Part shown: positions 16,385 to 23,469 of the stretch, piece by piece | Numbering within the stretch: position 1 is the first letter of the stretch | How the letters are laid out: each line of letters starts with the position of its first letter | Source: an uncultured Prevotellaceae bacterium | GTDB taxonomy: Bacteria; Bacteroidota; Bacteroidia; Bacteroidales; Bacteroidaceae | Assembly: GCA_937877625.1 (NCBI GenBank) | Contig: CALFJG010000031.1 | Location: forward strand, 1-31,626 | Reading direction: 5' to 3' | DNA length: 31,626 nt | Made by a program: the position numbers and the translations under genes | The notes under the pieces: generated by a model | The model's database searches: none | Told to the model about the DNA's origin: nothing | The model's input: only the letters and a program-made list of their open reading frames with translations

Positions 16385-17374
16385 TTACTGTTGGGTGGGT
16401 TCTTCCACGGTTTCGCTTACGAGCTGGCCTACCAGGAGACGGGCGGGGCTGATGCTCTCAAACTGCACGCCGAAATACATTGAGCAGACAAACGAGGTGA
16501 GGAATTCGTGATACTGCATTATCTCCACATTTTCGCGCTCCATACCATTGCCGTAGCCGTAAAGCATATTGCCCTGTGTGGAGAGGTGGATATAAGGCGA
16601 GTTTTTCTTGCTGGCCAGTGGCACGAGCTCGCACAGGCCGTCCGAGCCTTCAAGGAACGTTTTTTTGTACTCTGTGTTGTAAGGAGCAGCACCGAAGGTA
16701 GTCAGGAACGAGCGGCAGTAGTGGCGATAGATGTCATACGAAACAAAAAGCTTCGTGGCTTGCCCCTGCAACTCATCGGCGGCATCGGCATAGAAGCTTG
16801 AAAGCACGTCGAAGGCGTTGTTGTCGGTAATCGTGGTGGCCGAGAGGTCTTTCAGGTTGCCATTAGCGGCGGATATAGTGCCGGCGGTTATCTCGGTGGC
16901 GGTGATGGTGTCGAAACCGTCAAAGAGTGCCTGAGTGGTCGTGCCGCTGGCATCGCGCTCGCCGCTAAAGATAGCCATATTAAGCTTCGAACCAATCTGT
17001 GCTGCAACGTATTCCAGTACGCTCTTTGCCAGGTCTTCCTGTGTGAGACTGTCGCCCTGAGTGCGAAGCAGGGGACCGTAAACACTCTTTCCGGCATCGT
17101 TAAGGTCGAAACGCTTAACGACGCTTCCGAGATAAGTTTCAAGGGTGCGCCCGCTAATGGTGAGGTCGTTCGCGTCATTGCGCAGGGGGTCGTGCGGTGC
17201 GAGTTCTACTGTGCCGCTCAACTGGCCGACGGTTTCGCGCCCGGCCACACCGGGGCGGCCACTCATGTGTTGCAACGTGGCATCGGCGGCGATAACGGGC
17301 ATTATTAGCAGCTCGTCACGATACTTATGTGCCGATTGTTGCAGGTCGGTGGGGGTGATGGTGATGTTTGCCAT
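16385..17374 (-). CDS. Major capsid protein
   Basis: 329 residues, forming the head shell. The call rests on size and position (directly downstream of the prohead protease) and on a layout typical of HK97-fold capsids. That layout is an N-terminal helical arm (TDLQQSAHKYRDELLIMPVI), a middle region with QEDLAKSVLEYVAAQIGSKL, and a C-terminal beta region ending SPARLLVGQLVSETVEEPTQ. No cleavage site was defined. Its 95-bp upstream gap contains repeat cluster D and the leader motif. Start ATG at 17372-17374. Confidence 0.8.
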   Translation of the reverse strand: MANITITPTDLQQSAHKYRDELLIMPVIAADATLQHMSGRPGVAGRETVGQLSGTVELAPHDPLRNDANDLTISGRTLETYLGSVVKRFDLNDAGKSVYGPLLRTQGDSLTQEDLAKSVLEYVAAQIGSKLNMAIFSGERDASGTTTQALFDGFDTITATEITAGTISAANGNLKDLSATTITDNNAFDVLSSFYADAADELQGQATKLFVSYDIYRHYCRSFLTTFGAAPYNTEYKKTFLEGSDGLCELVPLASKKNSPYIHLSTQGNMLYGYGNGMERENVEIMQYHEFLTSFVCSMYFGVQFESISPARLLVGQLVSETVEEPTQQ

Positions 17375-17415
17375 AATAGGTTAAGAAAGTTAAGTAGGTG
17401 GGTTGTTTGTGTCGT

Positions 17416-17471
17416 TTTTAGTGGCTATAGTGTCTATAGTGTCACTAGTGTTTCTATTGTCTCTATTGTCT
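17416..17471. repeat. 9-bp intergenic repeat cluster D
   Basis: TTAGTGGCTATAGTGTCTAT followed by further copies (AGTGTCACTAG, TGTTTCTATTG, TCTCTATTG) up to the protease stop codon, CTA at 17470-17472 on +. About six degenerate copies, the longest intergenic cluster. Confidence 0.85.
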
Positions 17472-18456
17472 AAAGCAGGTGCTTGAATGTTTCGTAGGCG
17501 GCCTGTGCGCGCACGAACTTATTGTCGGCGGTGGCGGCAGGGGCTTCAATCACTGCAAACGTCTCCTCGGCGGGAAGCATCGCCGCTTGGCGCAGCGTTT
17601 CGCTTTCTTGGCGCAGCGTTTCGCTTTCTTGGCGCAGCGTTTCGCTTTCTTGGCGGAGGGTGGCATTTTCTTGGCGGAGCGTTTCGCTTTCTTGGCGGAG
17701 GGCAGCAAGCTCTTGCTCAAGGGAAATAGTGTCTATAGTGTCTATAGTGTCTATAGTGTCTATAGTGTCTCTATTGTCCTCAGCTGGCTTTACCAGGCCG
17801 TTAATCTTTTCGGCCATTTCAGCGGTCAGGGGCAGGCCGAGGGCAGACACCTGCAGCAGACGTGCCGCCGAGCAGTCGGCGGGGCAGGGGGTCTTATAGT
17901 CCGCGTCGGCCTCTATCAGGCTGTCGGCCAGTCCGAGCTTCACGGCGGCATCGGCAGTAAGCCATTCCTCGCGCCGCATTTGTTCAAGGTAGAAATCGGC
18001 ATCGCGCTCGGCGTTGCTTTGGCGCGCCGCGTATATTGACGCGAGCAGGTTGTCTATCTTTCGCAAAGCGTCGGCCTGCACGTTTATCTCGGCGGCCAGT
18101 TCCTGAAGGCGTTGCTCGTTGAACCCGCCGATGGCCGAGTAGTCCACGCTTGAGCAGTGGATAAGCATAAGCGCAAATTGCGACACACAGACCCCCGCCG
18201 TGCAGCCGGTGGCTATCACGGTGGCGGCACTGGCCGTTAAGCCAAAGATATAGGCACGGCACGGCACGGGCGACTGGCGCAGCACCTCGCGTATCTTTAG
18301 AGCCTCGGCCACGTCGCCGCCGAGCGAGTTGATATACACACTCAGCTCGTCGCTTGGTTCGCCGTCGGCCAGTGCGCTTTGCAAGGCATTTTCCACGTAG
18401 GCCGCCGAGAGGGCCCACGGGGCTATTATGTCGTTGATGTATAGGTGGTATCTCAT
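17470..18456 (-). CDS. ClpP-type prohead protease fused to coiled coil
   Basis: Serine protease that matures the procapsid, directly upstream of the capsid gene. Residues 1-200 form a ClpP-like fold: SLGG near 44-47, S76 in GLTASAAT, H100 in LMLIHCSS, and an acidic residue in the EEWLTADAA region. At 328 residues it is longer than a bare protease; residues about 230-328 contain DTI repeats, six LRQESET-type heptads forming a coiled coil, and a short C-terminal helix. This is consistent with a fused internal scaffold, as in other protease-scaffold fusions. The DTI repeats are encoded by the phage 9-bp repeat (17727-17780) and the heptads by 21-bp units. Repeat number could vary without changing the frame. 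Confidence 0.85.
   Translation of the reverse strand: MRYHLYINDIIAPWALSAAYVENALQSALADGEPSDELSVYINSLGGDVAEALKIREVLRQSPVPCRAYIFGLTASAATVIATGCTAGVCVSQFALMLIHCSSVDYSAIGGFNEQRLQELAAEINVQADALRKIDNLLASIYAARQSNAERDADFYLEQMRREEWLTADAAVKLGLADSLIEADADYKTPCPADCSAARLLQVSALGLPLTAEMAEKINGLVKPAEDNRDTIDTIDTIDTIDTISLEQELAALRQESETLRQENATLRQESETLRQESETLRQESETLRQAAMLPAEETFAVIEAPAATADNKFVRAQAAYETFKHLL
17590..17715 (-). repeat. 21-bp repeat, six units, coding heptads
   Basis: Units at 17590, 17611, 17632, 17653, 17674 and 17695 encode LRQESET-type heptads in the protease. Units 1-3 are identical; 4-6 differ by a few bases. The leading Leu of each heptad supports a coiled coil. Confidence 0.92.
17727..17780 (-). 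repeat. 9-bp repeat cluster E, inside the protease gene
   Basis: Six units of TAGTGTCTA (the last two degenerate) start at 17727, 17736, 17745, 17754, 17763 and 17772. On the minus strand they read DTI in the protease frame. The same 9-mer family fills the noncoding gaps of the phage. Confidence 0.92.
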
Positions 18457-18475
18457 AGCTTTTTGGGGGTTTAGG

Positions 18476-18510
18476 GTTTATAGTGTTTCTAGTGTCTCTA
18501 ATTTTTCTAT
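18476..18510. repeat. 9-bp intergenic repeat cluster F
   Basis: GTTTATAGTGTTTCTAGTGT followed by CTCTAATTTTTCTATTT, between the tail-fibre stop and the protease start. About three degenerate copies. Confidence 0.7.
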
Positions 18511-18514
18511 TTTT

Positions 18515-19561
18515 TCAAAGCAGCACCGTCCACCCGCTTATTGTGCGCACATTGCCCGGGTACGATACTGTGCGCTTGAGAATATGAAAATCCGTATAGT
18601 CTATTCCCACGCCGTTGGGTACGCCCTCGCCCTGCTGCCAGTCGTGGTCGAGGTCGTCCACCACTGTATCGTTCCTTTTGCAGTTGCCAAACACCACCTG
18701 CACGCACCCGCGTTGCGCGTTGGTGGGGTAGCCCGTCTCGTTCAGGCCGCCGGCAAAGCAGAATACCATCGCGCCCGATTTGCCATAGTAGTACTGCGTC
18801 AGGCCGAGGCTCTCGAGCGTGCCGGCAAGCAGCTGCGTATTGAGCAGGCGCACCAGGTGTTTGTTTGAAGCCATATAGCGGCGTTTCATTGGCACGTCAT
18901 ACGTGTCCTGTGTGCCGGCACCCAGTGCGGTGGCCAGTGCGCTGGCGGCCAGGGCGTTGATGGTGTCCTCGGCATCGGTGGCACGTGTCGTCTCGGCGGT
19001 GAGGTCGGAGGCGGCGGCCTTGGCGTTGATGGCGGAGTTCTGCTCGGCGTTGGCGGCGAGCATCTCGGCTTTGGTGGCATAGGTGGCCTCCAGGCCGTTC
19101 AGCTTGTCTTTATCGGTGCGCGTGAGCATTCCCATATATCCGCCTGTGCCGCCTGAAGCACCGAGCAACGTCACGATGGTTTGCCCGGCGGCATTCTTTA
19201 GCTTCACCTCGTCGGCATCCTGCGACACGGTGGCGATATCGCCGTTGGCACGTGCGCTGGCCTCGGAGTTGATATTGGTTTGCAGCACTCCGTCGGCATT
19301 GCGGCGCGTCTGTGCTTCCACGTCGATATCGCCCGAGAGGGCGGTGTCGGCGTTGGAGCGCGCGGTGGCCTCGTTGTCGATGGCTTGTTGCAAAAGGGCA
19401 TCGGCCCCCGAGCGTGCGCTGGCCTCGGAGGTGACGGAGGTGGGCAGGGCGGCCAGCTCGTCGCACATATCTACAAGCAAGCCACCGACGCGCGAAGCTG
19501 TCAGTTCGCCTTCAATGGTGGCATCGCGCACGGCGGCAGCTCTTTCTGAAAGTGTTGACAT
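18515..19561 (-). CDS. Tail fibre-like / receptor-binding protein
   Basis: 348 residues. Residues 35-210 are Ala/Asp/Thr-rich repeats of the type EASARSGAD, EATARSNAD, EAQTRRNAD, EASARANGD, which form trimeric fibre shafts in many phages. A LTRTDKDKLNGLEATYATK segment is a common fibre-neck motif. The C-terminal 130 residues, with Cys, Trp and Tyr (MVFCFAGGLNETGY, NCKRNDTVVDDLDHDWQQ), would be the head that binds the receptor (inference). The gene lies at the 5' end of the structural run, before the protease and far from the tape measure, an unusual place for a fibre. Start ATG at 19559-19561, after three 18-bp leader repeats. Confidence 0.72.
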   Translation of the reverse strand: MSTLSERAAAVRDATIEGELTASRVGGLLVDMCDELAALPTSVTSEASARSGADALLQQAIDNEATARSNADTALSGDIDVEAQTRRNADGVLQTNINSEASARANGDIATVSQDADEVKLKNAAGQTIVTLLGASGGTGGYMGMLTRTDKDKLNGLEATYATKAEMLAANAEQNSAINAKAAASDLTAETTRATDAEDTINALAASALATALGAGTQDTYDVPMKRRYMASNKHLVRLLNTQLLAGTLESLGLTQYYYGKSGAMVFCFAGGLNETGYPTNAQRGCVQVVFGNCKRNDTVVDDLDHDWQQGEGVPNGVGIDYTDFHILKRTVSYPGNVRTISGWTVLL

Positions 19562-19574
19562 AGCGGGTTATTGT

Positions 19575-19628
19575 TTTTTGGGGGTTTTAGGCTTTTTGGG
19601 GGTTTTAGGCTTTTTGGGGGTTTTAGTG
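19575..19628. repeat. 18-bp leader repeat, three units
   Basis: Three units of TTTTTGGGGGTTTTAGGC (units at 19575, 19593 and 19611; the last diverges at its end). On the minus strand they read CTAAAACCCCCAAAAAGC directly upstream of the fibre start codon. Single copies of the same element precede the protease (18457-18475) and the 174-aa gene (8311-8326). Confidence 0.92.
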
Positions 19629-19655
19629 GCACTAGTGTCTCTATTGTCTCTATAG
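19629..19655. repeat. 9-bp intergenic repeat cluster G
   Basis: GCACTAGTGTCTCTATTGTC followed by TCTATAG, running up to and through the stop codon (CTA at 19650-19652 on +) of the small ORF to its right. About three degenerate copies. Confidence 0.75.
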
Positions 19656-19937
19656 ATAGACCTCGAGGCCGTCGACTTCGAGCAGGGCGACGTGTCGGCA
19701 GGAGCGGATGGCTCCGCTGTCGAGCAGTCGGAGACGTTCGCAGCCGCCACGGATGTATGCTCCGATGCTGACACACCGTTTGTAGGTGAGGATGTCGCCA
19801 GTGGAGAGTTTGAGTACGCGCAGGCGGTGCTCGCCGGGGCCAGCCCGTTCGCCAGCCCGTTTTCCAGCCCGTTTTCCAGCCCGTTTTCCAGCCTGTATTC
19901 CAGCCCGTTTTCGCCGTTCCTGCCCATTTTTCAGAAT
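19650..19937 (-). CDS. Small basic protein without ATG, first gene of run
   Basis: The minus strand is open from 19940 to a TAG at 19650-19652 in a frame with no Met codon. Read from the ATT at 19937 or the CTG at 19934 it gives about 95 residues: a basic segment of AGKR units (12-bp repeats) and then a folded-looking part (LKLSTGDILTYKRCVSIGAY, LLDSGAIRSC, ALLEVDGLEVYL). The second part has alternating hydrophobic residues and high GC3 like the neighbours, which suggests a real gene. An ATG at 19927 is in another frame; one inserted base, or a -1 slip at the GGAAAACGG units, would join it to this frame. Function unknown. The start is unresolved. Confidence 0.45.
   Translation of the reverse strand: MLKNGQERRKRAGIQAGKRAGKRAGKRAGERAGPGEHRLRVLKLSTGDILTYKRCVSIGAYIRGGCERLRLLDSGAIRSCRHVALLEVDGLEVYL
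19842..19913. repeat. 12-bp repeat, six units
   Basis: Units of AGCCCGTTTTCC begin at 19842, 19854, 19866, 19878, 19890 and 19902; the middle three are identical. On the minus strand they read GGAAAACGGGCT, coding for AGKR. Each has a run of four A on that strand, a possible slippage site. Confidence 0.9.
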
Positions 19938-19976
19938 ATATTATATGTTTAGTAGGGGCAAAGTGTCAGGCTTTTG

Positions 19977-20007
19977 TTGTGCGTGTATAATTCTTTTTGT
20001 ACTTTCG
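19977..20007 (+). promoter_or_regulatory. Promoter of the 20036 membrane protein gene
   Basis: TTG at 19977-19979, a 20-bp spacer, and TACTTTCG at 20000-20007, one mismatch from TAnnTTTG. Transcription would start near 20014, about 22 nt before ATG 20036. It is the first host-like element right of the phage genes. Confidence 0.5.
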
Positions 20008-20035
20008 CGGCATTAACCGGAATACGTTTTTTTCT

Positions 20036-21781
20036 ATGAACAGGCAAAAATCAAAAACGCCTACGCAGCGTGGTGGGCAGCGAGTTAAAGCAGTGTCTTC
20101 GCCGCCACACGAGCGGCGTATGGCTAATGGCTCGTTTGTTGTGCCGTTGCTGAGTTTCCTTTTGTTATGGGGGCTTCTTTTCTGGGTTTACGGCGATGTG
20201 TTGTGGCGTACGGAGCAAAACAGTTATGTGTCGGCTAATGCTATGCAGATGAAGCCGCTTACCGATTTAACCTTTGGCTGGCTTTTATATGCTGGTCGCT
20301 GGTTGCTTACGTTGCAGAAGTATCCTCTGATAGGCGGCCTACTTATATCCTTGGTGCTAACAGGCTCCTCGTTGTTGTTAGCCGATGTGTTGCGTCTCCC
20401 CGCTCGTTGGCGTTGGACGTTTTCTTTGCTACCATTTCTTTATTTTGGGTGGCTCATTCTGCGCGGCTTTAATCTTTACTACCGCAGCGAGCCCTCATGG
20501 GTGGTGTTGATACCTGCGCTGATTTGCGTTATTGTTTCTGCGGCTCACGCCGTGCGTCCCCGGTTTGTTTTCTCTCGTTTACGCTTAGCTTTTTTAGCAA
20601 TACTTTTGGGCGTGTTCTTTGCTTTGTCCGTTTCCTCTTTCATTTTTCTCCCAACAAGAGTGGCACTATGGCTTTTGCTTTTCTACGTAGCGTTTAGCTA
20701 TCTGTCAGCAGCCCTTATTTGTAAGCCAAAGAAGCACGAGCCTGTTCGTTCGCGCCACCTACTGATTAGTAGTTCTGTTGTTGTTATCGTCGGTGTGGCC
20801 TTTGGCGCAACTGCAACGTATGTAAACGACAGTGTCATCGCCACGGCTCGTATGCAACGCCAGTTGGAGGAGCAAGACTGGGAGGGTATGTGTCAAACGG
20901 CCCTTGCAGTGTCGCGCCCCACGCGCAGTGTGGCAGCCTATTATGCCGTAGCTTTGGAGCATCAGGATGCGTTGTTGGAAAACATTTTCGATCTCCCCTT
21001 TGATTTTCCAAAAGTGTCGTTTGACAACGACCAGCCGAACGATGAATATACGCTTTTCACGCCCGATTGCAACCTTGCCGCCGGTCTGCTCAACAGTGCT
21101 TACCACGAGGCTTTTGAACAAACGGTGATGTCGGGTCAACGCCTCCACTGGCTCAAGACTATGGCCAAGGCTGCTTTGCTCAACGGCGAGGAGCGTTTGG
21201 CACGTAAGTATATAGGCATTTTACGCGCCAACCCGTTTGAGAACGCCTTTTGCGATAGGATAGAACCAATGATTGGCGACAGCACCCTCATCGCCGCCGA
21301 CGACGAGTTTGCTCATATCCGTCTGCTTGCTCCTCGCGACAGACACCCCTTTGAGCAAATGTTTCGCAAACCCGTGTTCCTCGGCTACAATATGGGCCTT
21401 GCGGAAGGTCCCGATGCCGTGTTGCGCACGTCGGCTGCCGCCTGTTTGTATAGTAAGGACTTAAATGCCTTCCTCCCGCGCGCTCAGGTATTTGTGGCAA
21501 AGGGTTGGCCGTTGCCGGAATGTATGCAGCAAGCCTTGGTGATATATAGCCTGAAAAATGGCGGTGCCGACTTCTTGAAGCAGTTCAATGGCGCACTCAG
21601 TCCTATGACAGAGCCTACTATTGCCGCTTTTAGCCGCGATGTGGCACCTATAGCAAAAGATAAAGAGGCGATGCGCCGCCTGCTGAAAAAGGACTGGCTC
21701 GGCACCTACGTCTATTACTACTATTGCGAGAACAACAATCCCGAACAAGTGCGCAAACGCGAAAGCGACGGTGTGAACTAA
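20036..21781 (+). CDS. DUF6057-like polytopic membrane protein
   Basis: 581 residues from ATG 20036; the frame extends upstream to a TTG at 19997 that lies within the promoter, so 20036 is preferred. A basic N-terminus is followed by about seven hydrophobic segments in the first half (the first is PLLSFLLLWGLLFWVYGDVL; others include VLIPALICVIVSAAHAV and VALWLLLFYVAFSYLSAALI). The second half is a soluble domain of helical, TPR-like appearance that would be extracytoplasmic. The layout matches the Bacteroidota-specific DUF6057 family as I remember it; no function is known. It lies 23 bp upstream of a c-heme/beta-propeller lipoprotein, so the two are probably one operon. Confidence 0.65.
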   Translation: MNRQKSKTPTQRGGQRVKAVSSPPHERRMANGSFVVPLLSFLLLWGLLFWVYGDVLWRTEQNSYVSANAMQMKPLTDLTFGWLLYAGRWLLTLQKYPLIGGLLISLVLTGSSLLLADVLRLPARWRWTFSLLPFLYFGWLILRGFNLYYRSEPSWVVLIPALICVIVSAAHAVRPRFVFSRLRLAFLAILLGVFFALSVSSFIFLPTRVALWLLLFYVAFSYLSAALICKPKKHEPVRSRHLLISSSVVVIVGVAFGATATYVNDSVIATARMQRQLEEQDWEGMCQTALAVSRPTRSVAAYYAVALEHQDALLENIFDLPFDFPKVSFDNDQPNDEYTLFTPDCNLAAGLLNSAYHEAFEQTVMSGQRLHWLKTMAKAALLNGEERLARKYIGILRANPFENAFCDRIEPMIGDSTLIAADDEFAHIRLLAPRDRHPFEQMFRKPVFLGYNMGLAEGPDAVLRTSAAACLYSKDLNAFLPRAQVFVAKGWPLPECMQQALVIYSLKNGGADFLKQFNGALSPMTEPTIAAFSRDVAPIAKDKEAMRRLLKKDWLGTYVYYYYCENNNPEQVRKRESDGVN

Positions 21782-21804
21782 TCTACTTCTCTACTTCTCT
21801 ACTT

Positions 21805-23322
21805 ATGAAACATACCATATTATATATAGCTGCATTCAGCCTTCTGCTTGTAGGTTGCAAGCCCGAGGCAAAGGCTCCCGAGCAAGCCACTCCTGTGCAG
21901 GAGGCCGTCAGCATCTACCCCGACTATCTCGACGTAACTATTCCGCCAAACATTGCTCCGCTGAATTTTATGGTAGAAAACCCCGGCGAGGCTTACGTGG
22001 CAGTCATTAGCGGTAAACAGAGCGAGGTGGTTGCCTCGGCTCTCGGCGATGGCAAGATGCAGTTCAATGCAGAAGAATGGAAACAGCTGTTGGAACAAAA
22101 CAAAGGCAACCAGCTCACCGCCACCGTTTATATCAAGCGCGACGGCCAATGGGTGAGCCTGCCCGTATGGCACATTGACGTAGCCCCCGAGCCCATCGAC
22201 CGCTATCTGTCCTATCGTCTCATTGAACCCAGCTACGAACTCTATCGCCAGTTGGGGCTTTATCAGCGCGATCTGGAAACATACGATGAGTTTGTGGTTT
22301 ACGAAAACAACCGCTCCTATTCCGAGGAGCACAACCACTGCGTCAATTGCCACAACTTCCAGGCTTACGACACCAAGCGTATGCTTTTCCATGTGCGTGC
22401 CAACCACGGCGGCACTATCTTCGTAGAAAACGGCAAAGCCCGCAAGATGAATATGAAAGTCGATTCCGTACTTTCCAACTGCGTCTATCCCACCTGGCAC
22501 CCCACGCAGCCGTGGGTGGTATTCTCCAGCAACCTTACCGGCCAGGCCTTCCAGCTGCGCGATAACGATAAGATAGAAGTGGTGGACTATGGTAGCGACC
22601 TCGTGTTCTTTGATGCCGAGAAAGGCACGCTTACCAATATCCTGAAGACCAACGTGGATATGGAAACCTTCCCCTGTTGGTCGCCCGATGGCCGCCGGCT
22701 CTACTACTGTATGGCACGCGTCACACAGTTTGAGGGCACCCCCGACAGCATACGCGCCGATATAGTACTCGCCTACCACGACAGCATACGCTATAACATC
22801 TATTCTATGGACTTCAACCCCGAGACGCGTCGTTTTGGTGAGCCACAGTTAGAGGTGCGTTGCGACACGATGGGCCTCAGTGCCACAGTGCCGCGCGTCA
22901 GCCCCGACGGCAAATACCTGCTCTTCACCTTAGGTAAGTTCGGCCAGTTCCACATCTGGCACAGCTCCAGCGACCAGTGGGTGAAAAACCTCCAGACGGG
23001 CGATGTCTATCCTCTCACCGAGGCAAACAGCCCCGAGCAGGACAGTTACCACACGTGGAGTAGCAACGGGCGTTGGATCGTCTTCTCGTCGCGACGCGAG
23101 GACGCTAACTTCACCCGCCCCGCCATAGCCTATTTCGACAACCAAGGGTGCGCGCGCAAGGCCTTTATCCTCCCGCAGGAAGACCCTGAGTACCACCGCC
23201 TGTTTTTTAAGAGTTACAACGTGCCCGAACTTACCCGCTCACGCGTGCCCATTAGCCCTGAAGCACTCCACGACGTGATTTACAACGACGAGGCGGCGGG
23301 GCAGGCGGTGTATAAGCCATAG
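21805..23322 (+). CDS. c-type heme, beta-propeller (TolB-like) lipoprotein
   Basis: 505 residues from ATG 21805. The N-terminus MKHTILYIAAFSLLLVGC has a lipobox (LLVGC), so it should be a membrane-anchored lipoprotein. CVNCH at residues 179-183 is a c-type heme site. From about residue 220 there are WD40/PD40-like strands with WSPDGRRLYYC, VSPDGKYLLFT and WSSNGRWIVFSS, typical of TolB-like propellers. A mono-heme cytochrome with a propeller suggests an envelope electron-transfer or sensing protein; the partner may be the neighbouring DUF6057-like protein. Three 8-bp TCTACTTC repeats directly precede the start codon (21782-21804). Confidence 0.8.
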   Translation: MKHTILYIAAFSLLLVGCKPEAKAPEQATPVQEAVSIYPDYLDVTIPPNIAPLNFMVENPGEAYVAVISGKQSEVVASALGDGKMQFNAEEWKQLLEQNKGNQLTATVYIKRDGQWVSLPVWHIDVAPEPIDRYLSYRLIEPSYELYRQLGLYQRDLETYDEFVVYENNRSYSEEHNHCVNCHNFQAYDTKRMLFHVRANHGGTIFVENGKARKMNMKVDSVLSNCVYPTWHPTQPWVVFSSNLTGQAFQLRDNDKIEVVDYGSDLVFFDAEKGTLTNILKTNVDMETFPCWSPDGRRLYYCMARVTQFEGTPDSIRADIVLAYHDSIRYNIYSMDFNPETRRFGEPQLEVRCDTMGLSATVPRVSPDGKYLLFTLGKFGQFHIWHSSSDQWVKNLQTGDVYPLTEANSPEQDSYHTWSSNGRWIVFSSRREDANFTRPAIAYFDNQGCARKAFILPQEDPEYHRLFFKSYNVPELTRSRVPISPEALHDVIYNDEAAGQAVYKP

Positions 23323-23442
23323 ACAGGACGAACAGAAACGCATTTCACCAGCTCATCGCCCCATTGTCGCTATTCCGTTCTCCCTCATTTAGAGAAGGCA
23401 GATAAACTCGGCCAACGGGAGCGTTAAGTCATAAATAATAAG

Positions 23443-23450
23443 TAACTTTG
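23443..23450 (+). promoter_or_regulatory. Probable -7 box in the 425-bp gap
   Basis: TAACTTTG followed by CCGC is a good Bacteroidota -7 box; the -33 position has no TTTG. Transcription would start near 23457 and run through the short ORF at 23470 and the 21-bp repeats to the hairpin at 23624. Confidence 0.5.
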
Positions 23451-23469
23451 CCGCATAAACACAGACAAA

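Larger units (their letters stand above)
1..19943. other. Prophage late/structural region (left end off window)
   Basis: Terminase large subunit, endolysin, tape measure, portal, prohead protease, capsid and tail genes are contiguous and mostly on the minus strand, which defines the structural half of a long-tailed phage. A tape measure of 1394 residues implies a long tail, and no contractile sheath gene was recognised, so a siphovirus-like particle is the more likely form (inference). The right limit is put just before the promoter of the host-like membrane gene at 20036. No integrase, transposase, repressor or replication gene is visible, so those must lie left of the window. No att site could be identified from one end. 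Confidence 0.85.

Noticed and set aside
19575..19628. G-quadruplex in the three G5 tracts
   Set aside because: Only three G-runs are present and an intramolecular quadruplex needs four.
19568..19927. ATG-started minus-strand frame of 119 codons (NGLE and KTPKKP repeats)
   Set aside because: Its ends are made only of the 12-bp and 18-bp repeats and its middle is Ser/Ala/Thr-rich without structure. The no-ATG frame is more convincing, though a frameshift joining the two is kept open.
19692..19952. + strand frame SPFSSPFSS opposite the small basic gene
   Set aside because: Low-complexity mirror of the 12-bp repeats. It is codon-aligned with the minus frame, which has the more protein-like C-terminal half.
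21782..21804. TCTACTTC triplication as part of the 9-bp phage family
   Set aside because: Its period is 8 bp and its sequence is different.
21820..22779. 319-codon minus-strand frame over the cytochrome gene
   Set aside because: The opposite frame has a lipobox, a CxxCH and propeller motifs; this one has no recognisable features and no promoter.
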